DNA of 64,000 nt from Paenibacillus marchantiophytorum (lineage in GTDB: Bacteria; Bacillota; Bacilli; Paenibacillales; NBRC-103111). How positions within the stretch are numbered: the first letter of the stretch is position 1; each line of letters starts with the position of its first letter. The position numbers and the translations under genes were made by a program. Shown here piece after piece: positions 1-9,568 of this stretch. The stretch is taken from NCBI RefSeq assembly GCF_014640555.1, contig NZ_BMHE01000005.1:124001-188000 (forward strand), given 5' to 3'. A model generated the notes under the pieces. It was given only the letters and a program-made list of their open reading frames with translations. It was not told the DNA's origin and made no database searches.

Positions 1-1
1 A

Positions 2-397
2 GACTTCCTGCACGAACTCTGCCATGTGCTGCGTCATTCCGGCAACCAAATGGTCATGCCTGATCGCTACGTCGATTGGCAGGAGCAGGATGCCACGAAC
101 TTCCAGCTCTACGCAGCGATGCCGCTTGCGATGCTGAAGAAGCTTGCGCTGCCTGAGCAGAAGAATGAAATGATTGCTCTATTATCCGAGGAATTCCAAG
201 TCACGTATCGGCTTGCGGAAGCACGCATTGTCCAAATTCAGCGCCGCGTCCTCCAAGGAATTATGGACCAAGAATATCAGCGGCTTACGGAAAGCCAATT
301 CACGAGATACAGCCCCGCCAACTGGTCCGATTCCACTCGTGCCATTATGAACAAGCTGGAGCAATTGAAACAGAAAGGAGCATCTGTCGATGGCTAA
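2..397 (+). CDS. ImmA/IrrE-type zinc metallopeptidase, C-terminal part
   Basis: The gene is cut by the left edge of the window; the reading frame is open from base 2. The first visible residues contain HELCHVLRH, a HExxH zinc-binding motif of the ImmA/IrrE family. Members of this family cleave or inactivate Xre-type repressors, often encoded beside them. After the motif come about 115 mostly helical residues with no further recognised domain. The gene overlaps the next one by 8 bases, so the two are probably co-translated. A partner repressor is not visible here and may lie left of the window; the Xre-type gene at 12269 is too far away to be paired on position alone. Family call is good from the motif; the substrate is unknown. 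Confidence 0.72.
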   Translation, partial: DFLHELCHVLRHSGNQMVMPDRYVDWQEQDATNFQLYAAMPLAMLKKLALPEQKNEMIALLSEEFQVTYRLAEARIVQIQRRVLQGIMDQEYQRLTESQFTRYSPANWSDSTRAIMNKLEQLKQKGASVDG

Positions 398-773
398 GCG
401 CACGGTTTTCTATGATTTTCATGAGGATCATATCCGGCCGTTTATCATGGCGCTGCGCTTTCAACCTCATGAGCTGGATTGGACCAAATCATCTCTATAT
501 ATCCCTCTAGACGGCCCTTTTCAGCCGCTGATGCTAGAAGAGATCCCGGAGCTCGAAGCCGGCATAACGGTCCTCCTGGATGATCTCATCATCCATCCCG
601 AGCGCCCTCACTCCATTGGCATCAGCCTCTCCTCCATCCAACAAAGACACGCGGCGCATACGGATACCCTGCCAACGATCGTTCATCTCTGGCTTCGCAT
701 GAGCGACATCGAAGAGGTGCTGCAGTTGGACAGCCGTTCCTACTATGCGTGGTCACCCAAAGTTGACGAGTGA
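390..773 (+). CDS. Hypothetical protein coupled to the ImmA-type peptidase
   Basis: A 127-residue soluble protein that I do not recognise. It begins with ATG inside the last codons of the peptidase gene and ends just before a hairpin terminator, so the two genes form the end of one transcript. It has no signal peptide, no membrane segment and no cysteine pattern. It is rich in acidic and hydrophobic residues, with several prolines. Partner proteins in ImmA/IrrE operons are often regulators or sensors, but nothing in this sequence shows that. The frame and coupling make it a real gene; the function is unknown. Confidence 0.6.
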   Translation: MAKRTVFYDFHEDHIRPFIMALRFQPHELDWTKSSLYIPLDGPFQPLMLEEIPELEAGITVLLDDLIIHPERPHSIGISLSSIQQRHAAHTDTLPTIVHLWLRMSDIEEVLQLDSRSYYAWSPKVDE

Positions 774-776
774 AGA

Positions 777-816
777 ACACCGTTTTTCCCTTTGGGGAAG
801 AGACGGTGTATTTTTT
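777..816 (+). terminator. Rho-independent terminator of the peptidase operon
   Basis: Stem ACACCGT (777-783) pairs with ACGGTGT (803-809), and a run of six T follows. It starts four bases after the stop codon of the preceding gene. Confidence 0.75.
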
Positions 817-1412
817 ATCCGAGGAAAGGCTTTCCGCAGTACGTCAGCCCAAACGGAGAAAATTCGGCCCTTGCATTCATCTCTTCCCGTGCACGTCCAG
901 GCAGTTCTCGCTCATGCAGCACTGCCGCATATCTCTATGAATCAGACTTATTTTAATACCAATAAAAACCATTTGAAGAAAAATATTCAATTATGGCAAA
1001 ATGGTTCAACGACTACTTCCGATGGGGGGTAAGATCAAAGGGAGCACAGCTTGCCTGAATCTCCTGGAGAAGGAGATGTTATTGCAGATATGTATAGTCC
1101 GCTTGTAAAAAAGAATAGTGCGAAAAGATAGTACTGAAAAATGAGCAGTATACGTTTGATTCGTTCTTTTATATATTTGGTTTAATATTCCATACCTACT
1201 ACTCGAAGTAAGAATATTCAACTTATGGCGGGATGGTTATGAAGTTTTTAATACTAAGGAGGGTGATGCCTATGTTTAACGTAGCTTGAAGTGATTTGAA
1301 GGTATCTTTCGTGAACAGCTTGTTCAAGTTTTGAAGCTTGCTGAGATGTGGAATTTCTTATGGCGCAGTTCTTGATTGTTTCGAAGTTGTAATAATTTGA
1401 GGAGGAATTTTA
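817..1412. other. Intergenic region with an imperfect direct repeat
   Basis: About 600 bases without a convincing gene. A 25-26 base imperfect direct repeat is present: AATATTCAATTATGGC... at 982-1006 and AATATTCAACTTATGGC... at 1213-1238, with ATGGTT at the end of both copies. Short reading frames behind ribosome-site-like sequence occur at 1084-1128 and 1272-1289 but are too short to support. A single GTTCTTT lies at 1163-1169. The strong site GGAGG at 1400-1404 belongs to the gene at 1413. The base composition falls toward AT near the next gene. Confidence 0.4.
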
Positions 1413-3047
1413 ATGTTAAAGAAAAAAATATTAACCTTTTCCCTAGCTACTATTATTTCTGTTAGTTCAGTTGCATCTTTTAGTACTACAAGAGTATCTG
1501 CAGTAGGTCCTGATGATTTTGCAGGAATTGTTGTTGATGTTGGGCAAAAATTCATTATTCCACTCTTACATCAGCTAGCTAATAGAGATCAGGCAAATGG
1601 TGGATCTGACGTTGAATTCAAATATTTTCTTCCTGCTGAATTCAAAGAAGGGAAATTCAGCATAAGCGCATTCAATTATTTTAACCCCAAGGGTACTGAC
1701 ACCATATATACGGTTAAAGCATATCCAAAGAATGATCCTAAAAATCCTTCCGTTTACAATTTAAAGTCAGGTGATGAGCTTGAATTAAATACTGGATTTG
1801 ATACTTCAGAATATATATTGGAATTTTATAAAGCAGGGGAAACTACGCCTTTCGGAAATTACTATTTATCAAAAGAGTTTAAAAACAAAAATTATGGTAT
1901 AGCTTTAGCACAAAATAACAATATATATTATCTTCAAAAAGAAACAGGCACAGTATATAATGACGATTTGATTGAATTTTACTCAGGTGGTAAATATGAT
2001 CAATACAAGCCTTACCTAGTATCTAAAAGAGGTGAATTCATAGATAACATATTAAGATTATATCCTGACGTAAGAAATCAATTATATAGACAAAGCAAAA
2101 GCATTTCTAAAGGAAATATGAGCTTGCCACAATTTACTCAAAATTTAGATGTATCAAATCTTCTGAAAAATTGGCAAGATAATGAATCTTTAGATGGTTA
2201 CTTAAAAAATATAGAAGCTATAAGAATAACTGAAGAAAATTCTGCATATAACGAATCGAATATACCGACCAGGATTATATATGCTAATGCGGATGTTACG
2301 ATTGGAAAAACTGATGCCTATTATGTAGATACTTCTGCAATAGGAGTTAAACCTAATGGATATTTGAAATATAGACTTCCTGTATTAAAGGAAGGACTTT
2401 ATAAAATCAATGGTGATATAGAAGGCGTTGGTAAGCTTATTTATGGATACAAAGATAGGGCTACGGGACACTTTCATGAACTGAATATTACCGAATCATT
2501 TACCAAAGGTTCAGATATTTATGTATGGTTAAAAGCTGGAGTAAATGAATTAAAACTGATTAATAATAAGGAATCCGATATTAAATTTAAGAATATAACG
2601 GTAGATTACTTGTCTGGTCGTAAAGACTATATTACAAGTGCAAACAATTCTGTTAACATAACAGATTTATCAAACTTTAAAGGTTCTGGCACTTACCCAC
2701 CTGTATTCAAAAATAATTATTTATTGTTTTATAGAGGTTCAAACGCTCAGTTTAACATTAACGCTCCATCAAAAGGCAAATATTTAATTACGATAGAAGC
2801 ATCCATAGAAAATTGGGGTGAAACATATGAAATGAGTTTAAGTAATTTAACAAACAATACTTCTACAACTGAAAATATATATCTAATAGCGGATGCTACT
2901 CCAGATTTGTTTGGCGGGGGTTCTTATTCTCCTGTAACAGTAGGTACTAAGACTATAGATCTTGAACAAGGCAATAATACAATTTCTTTTAAAAATATAA
3001 TTGGCATTGTAAATGTAAAATCCATTAGATTATTAAAGATAAGTTAG
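1413..3047 (+). CDS. AT-rich secreted protein of unknown function
   Basis: A 544-residue exported protein. Residues 1-29 form a signal peptide: lysines at the start, a hydrophobic core, and a probable cut after VSA. The mature part is rich in Asn, Tyr, Lys and Ile. Residues 290-400 and 440-540 look like beta-sandwich modules with YxVDTSAIGV and NNTISFKNI patterns, such as carbohydrate-binding or adhesin modules, but I cannot assign a family. There is no sorting signal, so it is likely released or loosely bound. Start ATG is preceded by GGAGG at 8 bases. The codon use is clearly more AT-rich than its neighbours, which suggests recent transfer. It is a single gene with its own terminator. Confidence 0.75.
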   Translation: MLKKKILTFSLATIISVSSVASFSTTRVSAVGPDDFAGIVVDVGQKFIIPLLHQLANRDQANGGSDVEFKYFLPAEFKEGKFSISAFNYFNPKGTDTIYTVKAYPKNDPKNPSVYNLKSGDELELNTGFDTSEYILEFYKAGETTPFGNYYLSKEFKNKNYGIALAQNNNIYYLQKETGTVYNDDLIEFYSGGKYDQYKPYLVSKRGEFIDNILRLYPDVRNQLYRQSKSISKGNMSLPQFTQNLDVSNLLKNWQDNESLDGYLKNIEAIRITEENSAYNESNIPTRIIYANADVTIGKTDAYYVDTSAIGVKPNGYLKYRLPVLKEGLYKINGDIEGVGKLIYGYKDRATGHFHELNITESFTKGSDIYVWLKAGVNELKLINNKESDIKFKNITVDYLSGRKDYITSANNSVNITDLSNFKGSGTYPPVFKNNYLLFYRGSNAQFNINAPSKGKYLITIEASIENWGETYEMSLSNLTNNTSTTENIYLIADATPDLFGGGSYSPVTVGTKTIDLEQGNNTISFKNIIGIVNVKSIRLLKIS

Positions 3048-3082
3048 TAAAACAAACTATATCAAGAAATTTTCACAATCTT

Positions 3083-3113
3083 AAAGGTAGCCAAATTACT
3101 GGCTACCTTTTTT
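3083..3113 (+). terminator. Rho-independent terminator
   Basis: An 11-base perfect stem, AAAGGTAGCCA (3083-3093) with TGGCTACCTTT (3100-3110), followed by T residues. It ends the secreted protein gene. Confidence 0.85.
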
Positions 3114-3168
3114 AAAATTTAATAGAAAATGCAAGGCTGCAACGAGGGATCGCAGCAGTCTTGCTTTC

Positions 3169-5484
3169 TCATATGCGCTCCTTTGCCCGTTTGGCCATAA
3201 ATTCACGGGGGGTTGCCCCCAATTTGGCTTTAAAAGTTTTATAAAAATAGCTCTCGCTTTCAATTCCGACTCTGTGGATGATATCTTGAATGGGCAACTC
3301 AGAGTTCTCCATCCACTCCACCGCTTTATCCAGCCGCACTCGATTGATGTAATCGGTAATAGACATCTTTTTGTATATTCTAAAAATCTTTCCTACCTTG
3401 ACGGCTGGTGCGCCTACGATCAGCGCAATTTCTGCAGCCCCCAGATTCATATCCGCATACCGCTCAGCGATGATTTGCTCGATTTGGAGCGGGAGCGCTA
3501 TGTCTGCAACTTCGGCAACTTGATTGTCCTCAGCCTCATAACTGCTCGTCACTTCATAAATGACATCCATCAATTTGGTTTGAAACTCCGAAATCGTCTC
3601 CGACTCCAACAGTTCTTTGCGCATGAGAATCGTATTTACTTTAACTGGCTCTTGGCGCAGCTGGTTAAGATCAGAAACGAGATACTTGAACTGATTCACA
3701 GTATGACGCAAAGTCAGCATCATGTCGCAGTAATCCAGCTGCCTTACTTCCTCTAGCAGAACGGCGAGCTTATCGGCAGATTCCTGGTGGTTTCCATTCC
3801 TCACCTGTTCAAGCAATTGTTTCTCAAGCTCCGGCAGCCGCTCTATGGAAGAATTCCGGCCCAGCTTCGCGATGTTGTCTTGTGTCAACACCGACATTTT
3901 TCCGGCAAGAAACCGATACATGGAGACATTAAGAGCCTGCTGGTATGCTGTTGTTACATGGGTGTAATCTGTGACGCTAACACTTAAAACGGCCGTAATC
4001 GACAACCTATAGTATTGAAACAAATAGGTTTGACACTCCTTCAGCAGGAGCAAAACCGTTTCTTCCAGCATGTCTGACGGCATATCCGCCTGAAGAATCA
4101 TGGCGACGTGATCATGTTGCAAGTCAACTGCTCCGGTATGGCACACTTTGCTTACAAATTCCGAAGCGATGTTCATGACCGCAAATGTGAGAAGTTCTTT
4201 CTCCTCTATCTTTTTTTCAGCCAGCAGTTTGTAATTATCGAATTTCAAGATACAGACCTTAAATTGGCCATCCTGCCGGAAAGACAGCTTGTACTCTTGG
4301 CAAAACAATGCTAACTCGTCGCAGGAAACCGATAAGCTGTTTAATACCCACTTCCTTAAAAAACGTTTCTTCATACACTGGTAGTTGAAAATCCCTGGAT
4401 GTGATCTGTAAACGTCCTGCAAATAAATCAAGTCATCTGCCAGAGATTCGCTTGCTTCGCCGAATACATGGCTTGAACGAAGCTTCGGAACCAATTTGTC
4501 AACAGGCTTACGGATGCCTCTTGATAATTGAAAAAGAATAAGCAGCGTAACCAGCAGAACAATGACAACGATATATGTTCGGAGTCTAATCAACAAACCG
4601 TATGCTTCATCGTAGGGCACCGTTTTAAACAGAACCCATCCGGTATTGTCTATAGGAATGTACGCCGTCAAATATTTGGTGCCGTCCAGTCGGATGCTGA
4701 AAAAGTTCCCGGACTCTCCCACAGATTGATATTTGTCTATGAATAAAGCTTCCAGCTTCGTTCCTCTCTCGGACAATTCCTTGCACACATTAATGAGATG
4801 CCGATTGTCGCTAAGGATAAACATTTCATTTAACTGCTCGGTTTCCCCATTGTTAAATGCGTGGATATTATTATGTAACCATTCCAATTTGATATTGATG
4901 ATGACGGCGCCATCCATCCGGCCCATCTCATCCGTCTGTTCATACATGACATAGGTAAGAACTTTTTCCATTTGTATATACCGCGAGTCAAGACTGACGT
5001 CTATATCACGGATAACCGGCTTGAGCGGCGTAATAGCCCCCCCATGCTCCTGTAGCAGCTTCTCAAGCTCCGTATCCTTGTATAGGATTTCCCCATAGGT
5101 GGAGAAATAGATCTTCTTGTTGTTGTTATAGATGTACACTGATTGGACGAAGGAGCGGTTCCAAACAACCGAATTTCTCAGCTTGTCGATAACATTCTTG
5201 GGATCGAAAGCCGATTCGTTGTTCATGTCCATTAATGAGCGTACATCATTTTTGTTATAAATCGACAACAGTAACTGACGAACCATGTTGTCTGCATATT
5301 CAATATTTTTTTTGCTCTGGGCAAGGAGCACCCTGCTATTATTATACTCGCGTTCAACAACTTCTTCCTGTACATAAAAATAAACGACATACGATAGGAT
5401 AGAAATCACCAGCAAGATTGCCGAGACGAACCATAAGCAGACCCGGGCAACATTTTTGGATTGAAACTTCTTTGCTATATTCAC
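3169..5484 (-). CDS. Membrane-bound AraC-family regulator with extracellular sensor
   Basis: A 771-residue regulator of the type common in Paenibacillus. Residues 15-37 are a first membrane helix, about 38-290 an extracellular sensor (dCache-like), 297-320 a second membrane helix, and about 665-765 an AraC-type DNA-binding domain with the two usual helix-turn-helix units near the C terminus. Such proteins usually sense an extracellular sugar or its binding protein and switch on nearby transport or glycosidase genes; no such partner gene lies next to it here, so the target is unknown. The start codon is GTG, preceded by GGGGGG at 7-8 bases. No lesion is seen and the length is typical. Confidence 0.88.
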   Translation of the reverse strand: MNIAKKFQSKNVARVCLWFVSAILLVISILSYVVYFYVQEEVVEREYNNSRVLLAQSKKNIEYADNMVRQLLLSIYNKNDVRSLMDMNNESAFDPKNVIDKLRNSVVWNRSFVQSVYIYNNNKKIYFSTYGEILYKDTELEKLLQEHGGAITPLKPVIRDIDVSLDSRYIQMEKVLTYVMYEQTDEMGRMDGAVIINIKLEWLHNNIHAFNNGETEQLNEMFILSDNRHLINVCKELSERGTKLEALFIDKYQSVGESGNFFSIRLDGTKYLTAYIPIDNTGWVLFKTVPYDEAYGLLIRLRTYIVVIVLLVTLLILFQLSRGIRKPVDKLVPKLRSSHVFGEASESLADDLIYLQDVYRSHPGIFNYQCMKKRFLRKWVLNSLSVSCDELALFCQEYKLSFRQDGQFKVCILKFDNYKLLAEKKIEEKELLTFAVMNIASEFVSKVCHTGAVDLQHDHVAMILQADMPSDMLEETVLLLLKECQTYLFQYYRLSITAVLSVSVTDYTHVTTAYQQALNVSMYRFLAGKMSVLTQDNIAKLGRNSSIERLPELEKQLLEQVRNGNHQESADKLAVLLEEVRQLDYCDMMLTLRHTVNQFKYLVSDLNQLRQEPVKVNTILMRKELLESETISEFQTKLMDVIYEVTSSYEAEDNQVAEVADIALPLQIEQIIAERYADMNLGAAEIALIVGAPAVKVGKIFRIYKKMSITDYINRVRLDKAVEWMENSELPIQDIIHRVGIESESYFYKTFKAKLGATPREFMAKRAKERI

Positions 5485-5822
5485 TCTGCATCCCCCCGCG
5501 ACAGCCTGGGGCCTTCTGACAACAATTCGGGTGAACCATAACTCAAAGCATGAATCCCAGATCGTTCATATGCGATGATGTCACGCCATTCATCTCCAAT
5601 ATACACCGCTTCTTGCTGCTTCGATATTTTATTCAGATACTCTATGGTGTGCTTCTTGTTTTTTTTATAGCCATCTGTATCTGTCAAACCGTTATTAAGT
5701 TCGATAGCCATTGTTACGCCAAAAATAAAAAGAATGTACGTTCCCATTTTCTCCACCCTCCGACCAATCGTTGAATTCAAGTCTGCCCCCCTGTCCGTTA
5801 AATTCAGGTAACAAAAAAACAC
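5485..5822 (-). pseudogene. Possible remnant with a HAD-like C-terminal motif
   Basis: The minus-strand frame contains AVYIGDEWRDIIAYERSGI, which resembles the GDxxxD region of haloacid-dehalogenase phosphatases. The three other HAD motifs are missing and the upstream sequence does not continue the fold. A second short frame at 5695-5952 overlaps it. Neither has a good ribosome site. I read the stretch 5485-6124 as decayed sequence; the HAD match is weak and could be chance. Confidence 0.25.
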
Positions 5823-6027
5823 TTACCCAAGAGGTAGTGTCTGGTTGCGTAAACTTTAGGGTAATCCGGAGTTCATAGCATGCTTGTGAAGCTTTATCTC
5901 CGTTATTTTGTGTCTCTGACTCAAATTTTACATTTTTTATATATTCGTGCATTTATATGAAAATTATTATATCATTTCCAACTTATTAAATCAATCCATG
6001 ACATTTTAGAGAGTTCATTTTTGTAGT

Positions 6028-6058
6028 TGGTGCGAGTAGAAGAACTTGAACCCCTGCG
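6028..6058 (-). other. tRNA 3'-end-like fragment
   Basis: Read on the minus strand, this contains a T-loop-like TTCAAGT (from 6044-6050) followed by about 13 bases and a terminal CCA (6028-6030). The 5' acceptor, D-arm and anticodon arm are absent, so it is not a working tRNA. The T-stem pairing is poor and depends on wobble pairs. It could be an integration scar or chance. Confidence 0.22.
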
Positions 6059-6061
6059 GTT

Positions 6062-6113
6062 GCAAAAAAATCCCATATATCTTGTGAGCAATATTCACAA
6101 GATATATGGGATT
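6062..6113 (-). terminator. Rho-independent terminator of ppnP
   Basis: A 19-base perfect stem (6069-6087 with 6095-6113) and a 7-base loop. On the minus strand it is followed by a run of seven T (6062-6068). It lies 12 bases after the ppnP stop codon. Confidence 0.9.
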
Positions 6114-6124
6114 CTTCATTTCTT

Positions 6125-6442
6125 CTACTCACTAATATAGGAACAAATATAGTCGCTTACGGTTTTCACTTCAAGCTTGAATTTCGCGTTAGCCGGCACG
6201 GTGAATTCGCCTTGACCGCTAATCGTGATCCATTCGCTGCTGCCTGGAAGCAATACGTTTAGCTCACCAGCTTGAATTTCCATAATTTCTTTGGTGTCTG
6301 TTCCGAATTCATATTCACCTGGAAGCAGGATACCTAGTGTTTTCTTGGTGCCATCTGCGAATACCACCGTACGGCTGGTTACTTTACCGTCAAAATAGAC
6401 GTTGGCTTTCGTTAACACGGTTACATTTTCAAAGCTGGACAT
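6125..6442 (-). CDS. ppnP: Pyrimidine/purine nucleoside phosphorylase
   Basis: A 105-residue single-domain cupin protein of the PpnP (DUF1255) family, which splits nucleosides with phosphate into base and pentose 1-phosphate. The family signature is seen as GEYEFGT, then [13 protein letters not shown] and a closing [13 protein letters not shown] segment, in the same order as in the E. coli protein. The ATG at 6442 is preferred over the TTG two codons upstream, because GGGGG lies about 10 bases before it. The gene lies 79 bases downstream of... and apart from tkt: a hairpin at 6484 separates the two, and a strong terminator follows it. Pentose phosphates from this reaction could feed transketolase, but the link is only positional. 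Confidence 0.88.
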   Translation of the reverse strand: MSSFENVTVLTKANVYFDGKVTSRTVVFADGTKKTLGILLPGEYEFGTDTKEIMEIQAGELNVLLPGSSEWITISGQGEFTVPANAKFKLEVKTVSDYICSYISE

Positions 6443-6483
6443 GATCAATAGTTCCCCCTCAAAATGGCTATGAATAACGGCCA

Positions 6484-6500
6484 GCCCACCTAGGGTGGGC
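6484..6500 (-). terminator. GC-rich hairpin after tkt
   Basis: GCCCACC (6484-6490) pairs with GGTGGGC (6494-6500). No T-run follows on the minus strand, so termination would be weak or factor-dependent. It lies between tkt and ppnP. Confidence 0.4.
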
Positions 6501-6521
6501 TTGGACCAATATTGAATGAAA

Positions 6522-8543
6522 TTAAGACAACAGAGCTTTCACTCTGGCTACTACATTTTCTGGGGAGAAGCCGTACTCTTTAAGAACCAAGTCGCCAGGT
6601 GCGGACGCTCCGAATGTGGAGATGCCCAGAATGGAGCCCTCGTCGCCTACATAACGCTCCCAACCAAGCGGGTACGCCATTTCAACGGCAAGACGCTTCT
6701 TAACTTCTGGCAGAATAACGGAATCTTTGTACTCTTTGGACTGTTTCTCGAACAGTTCCAAGCTCGGCAAGCTGACTACGCGAACGTGGATGCCTTCAGC
6801 TTGCAGCAATTGTTGCGCCGCGACAGCGAGCTGCACTTCTGAACCTGTTGCCAGGATTTGCGCATCCGGCTTACCGTTCGCTGCTTCGGATACGACGTAT
6901 CCGCCTTTGCTCAGGTTCGCTTTCGCGCCCTCAACTGCGCCTTCAAGAATCGGCAAGTTTTGACGAGTCAACACAAGCGCAACCGGCCCTTTGGCTTCAG
7001 CAATCGCATAGCGCCATGCTTCGGAAGTTTCGTTGCCGTCCGCAGGACGAATTACCGTAATGCCCGGAATGACGCGAAGCGCTGGCAATTGTTCGATCGG
7101 CTCATGCGTCGGTCCGTCTTCGCCAACAGCGATACTGTCATGTGTCAGCACATAGATAACCGGAAGCTGCATAAGAGCAGCCAAGCGGATGGATGCACGC
7201 AAGTAATCGGAGAATACGAAGAAGGTTGCTCCGTATACTTTTACTCCGCTATGCAGAGCCATACCGTTCAGCGCAGTACCCATACCGAACTCACGAACAC
7301 CGAACCACACGTTGCGGCCAGCATAGTTGCTAGCTGTGAAGTTCCCTTCACCTTTGATCATCGTGTTGTTGGAGCTAGCCAAATCCGCAGATCCACCAAT
7401 CAATTGCGGCAGCTTGCCTGCAATGGCATTGATCGCATTACCGGAAGCAACACGAGTCGCCATAGGCTTGTCCGATGTGCTGTAAACCGGAAGGTCTGCG
7501 TCCCAGCCTGCTGGCAATTCACCGTTCACAGCCGCGCTGAACTGGTTGCCAAGTTCAGGGAAAGCTTTGATGTAGTCATTCAGCAAAGTGCTCCATGCTT
7601 GTTCAGCCGCAGCGCCTTCCTTGGAAATCTCAGCGTAGTGTGCTCTTACTTCGTCCGGAACTAAGAAATCCGGCTCTTCCGGCCAACCGTACGCTTGCTT
7701 CGTCAATTTGGCTTCATCGCCGCCAAGCGGGGATCCGTGAGGACCAACGTGACCGCCCTTGCCGCCTTTGTTCGGGCTGCCGAAACCAATTGTCGTTTTC
7801 ACTTCAATCAAGGTAGGACGCGTTGTATCAGCTTTCGCTTCAGCAATCGCTTGGGAAATAGCAGCAAGATCATTCTGCTCTTCGACACGCAGAACTTGCC
7901 AGCCATAAGCTTCGAAACGTCCTTGCACATTCTCGGAGAATGCCATATTAAGCTCGCCATCCAGCGAGATATCGTTGGAATCGTACATCATGATCAATTT
8001 GCCCAGTTTCAAGTGAGCTGCCAAGGAAACCGCTTCGGAGGAAACGCCTTCCATCATGTCCCCATCACCACAGATTGCATATGTATAGTGGTCGATTACC
8101 GGGAAGTTTTCTTTGTTATAGGTCTCTCTCAAGTGAGCTTCGGCCATCGCCATACCAACAGCCATACCAATACCTTGTCCAAGAGGACCTGTTGTTGCGT
8201 CAACACCAGCTGTGTGGCCGTATTCTGGATGCCCAGGCGTTTTGCTGCCCCATTGGCGGAAGTTCTTGATCTCTTCAATTGGCAAATCATAGCCGCACAA
8301 GTGAAGAAGGCTGTATAACAGCATGGAGCCATGTCCAGCAGAAAGTACGAAACGGTCACGGTTGACCCATTTAGGATTAGCTGGATTGTGTTTCATATGT
8401 TGTTTCCAAAGTACGTAAGCCATTGGGGCTGCCCCCATGACCATACCAGGGTGACCTGATTTGGCTTTCTCAACGGCGTCGATACCGAGCGTACGGATCG
8501 TATCTACGGCTAATTGTTCAATCGTTTTATTTGTAACTGTCAT
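6522..8543 (-). CDS. tkt: Transketolase
   Basis: A 673-residue thiamine-diphosphate enzyme of the pentose phosphate pathway that moves two-carbon units between sugar phosphates. Visible signatures are [18 protein letters not shown] near the N terminus, the ThDP motif GDGDMMEG followed by YDSN, and the pyrimidine-domain stretch [17 protein letters not shown]. The length fits the bacterial family. I place the start at the ATG of [10 protein letters not shown] because GGAGGG lies 9 bases upstream; the longer frame adds 19 residues not typical of the family. It is transcribed alone or with ppnP. No defects are seen. Confidence 0.97.
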   Translation of the reverse strand: MTVTNKTIEQLAVDTIRTLGIDAVEKAKSGHPGMVMGAAPMAYVLWKQHMKHNPANPKWVNRDRFVLSAGHGSMLLYSLLHLCGYDLPIEEIKNFRQWGSKTPGHPEYGHTAGVDATTGPLGQGIGMAVGMAMAEAHLRETYNKENFPVIDHYTYAICGDGDMMEGVSSEAVSLAAHLKLGKLIMMYDSNDISLDGELNMAFSENVQGRFEAYGWQVLRVEEQNDLAAISQAIAEAKADTTRPTLIEVKTTIGFGSPNKGGKGGHVGPHGSPLGGDEAKLTKQAYGWPEEPDFLVPDEVRAHYAEISKEGAAAEQAWSTLLNDYIKAFPELGNQFSAAVNGELPAGWDADLPVYSTSDKPMATRVASGNAINAIAGKLPQLIGGSADLASSNNTMIKGEGNFTASNYAGRNVWFGVREFGMGTALNGMALHSGVKVYGATFFVFSDYLRASIRLAALMQLPVIYVLTHDSIAVGEDGPTHEPIEQLPALRVIPGITVIRPADGNETSEAWRYAIAEAKGPVALVLTRQNLPILEGAVEGAKANLSKGGYVVSEAANGKPDAQILATGSEVQLAVAAQQLLQAEGIHVRVVSLPSLELFEKQSKEYKDSVILPEVKKRLAVEMAYPLGWERYVGDEGSILGISTFGASAPGDLVLKEYGFSPENVVARVKALLS

Positions 8544-8636
8544 TCGAGAATTCCCTCCTATTTTATCTGTATTAACATACTTTGCAACTTGTACATACAA
8601 GTCAAATTTCTCGCTTGCATTATTGTACCATTCCCA

Positions 8637-9503
8637 TTAATTAAAAACTACCGTCTTATTATTGTGCACAATAATGCGGTCTTCCACATGCCAAGCCACC
8701 GCTCTGGCCAGAACAATACGTTCAATATGGCGACCGATTCTTTTCAAATCATCAACGTTGTCGCGGTGGCTTACCCGCTGTACGTCCTGCTCTATAATCG
8801 GTCCGCCATCCAGTTCCTCCGTCACATAATGTGCCGTGGCTCCAATGATTTTGACGCCGCGGTTATGCGCTTGCGCATAAGGCTTGCCGCCGATAAACGC
8901 AGGCAAGAACGAGTGGTGAATGTTAATAATTCGATTCGCGTAATGCTTAATGAAAGACGGCGATACGATCTGCATATAGCGCGCAAGGACAATCGCGTCC
9001 ACGTTGTCGCCGACCACTTCAAGCTGACGGCGCTCTGCTTCAGCCTTCGTGTCCGCTGTTACCGGAATGTGATGATACGGGATGCCGAATGGCTCTACCA
9101 ATGACTGCATATCCGGATGATTGCTGATAACCATCGCAATATCCGCGTTCAGATCGCCGGCACGCCAATGCCACAGCAGCTCAAGCAAAGCGTGGTCTTC
9201 CTTCGATACGAAGATCGCAATCCGCTTCTTCTGGCTCGCCAAGGACAAGCTCCACTCCATCGATAGCTTGCCCGCAATAACGGAGAAATCCGCTCTTAGT
9301 TGTTCGACACGATTCGCCAGGTCTTCAAGATCAAATTCGATCCGGATGAAGAACATCCCGCCTTCCGGGTCCATCGTATATTGGTCCGATTGCACAATAT
9401 TCGCGCCATATTCAAACAAAAACTGTGAAACGGCGGCGACGATTCCCGGCTGATCGGGACATGAAATCAACATTCTTGCTCTATTTTTAATCTCCTGTGC
9501 CAT
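8637..9503 (-). CDS. purU: Formyltetrahydrofolate deformylase
   Basis: A 288-residue enzyme that hydrolyses 10-formyl-tetrahydrofolate to formate and tetrahydrofolate, balancing one-carbon pools and supplying formate for purine synthesis. Residues about 10-85 are an ACT domain (ISCPDQPGIVAAVSQFL). Residues about 92-285 are the formyltransferase-like domain, with NIHHSFLPAF and GATAHYVTEELDGGPI carrying the catalytic Asn, His and Asp of the family. GGGGAG lies 6 bases before the ATG. Neighbouring genes are housekeeping genes with separate roles. Confidence 0.95.
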   Translation of the reverse strand: MAQEIKNRARMLISCPDQPGIVAAVSQFLFEYGANIVQSDQYTMDPEGGMFFIRIEFDLEDLANRVEQLRADFSVIAGKLSMEWSLSLASQKKRIAIFVSKEDHALLELLWHWRAGDLNADIAMVISNHPDMQSLVEPFGIPYHHIPVTADTKAEAERRQLEVVGDNVDAIVLARYMQIVSPSFIKHYANRIINIHHSFLPAFIGGKPYAQAHNRGVKIIGATAHYVTEELDGGPIIEQDVQRVSHRDNVDDLKRIGRHIERIVLARAVAWHVEDRIIVHNNKTVVFN

Positions 9504-9531
9504 GTTTCTCCCCCTAATATGCCTAAACTAA

Positions 9532-9551
9532 AGCTCCCTGTTAAGGGAGCT
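9532..9551 (-). terminator. Hairpin after nfo
   Basis: AGCTCCCT (9532-9539) pairs perfectly with AGGGAGCT (9544-9551). A short T-rich stretch follows on the minus strand. It lies 17 bases after the nfo stop codon and before purU. Confidence 0.6.
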
Positions 9552-9568
9552 GTAAATCTCAATGTTTA

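Noticed and set aside
745..1032. 95-residue frame after the first terminator
   Set aside because: It begins inside the preceding gene, crosses a strong terminator and has no ribosome site.
1163..1169. SinR-like operator upstream of the AT-rich secreted gene
   Set aside because: Only one GTTCTTT half site is present, in AT-rich DNA, with no partner arm or promoter overlap.
3274..3756. 160-residue frame opposite the AraC gene
   Set aside because: It is a shadow of the AraC domain coding sequence and has no start signal.
5695..5952. 85-residue frame in the gap after the AraC gene
   Set aside because: No ribosome site, no recognisable domain, and overlap with another weak frame.
6858..8318. 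Long plus-strand frames opposite tkt
   Set aside because: tkt is complete with all family motifs; the opposite frames follow its codon pattern and have no ribosome sites.
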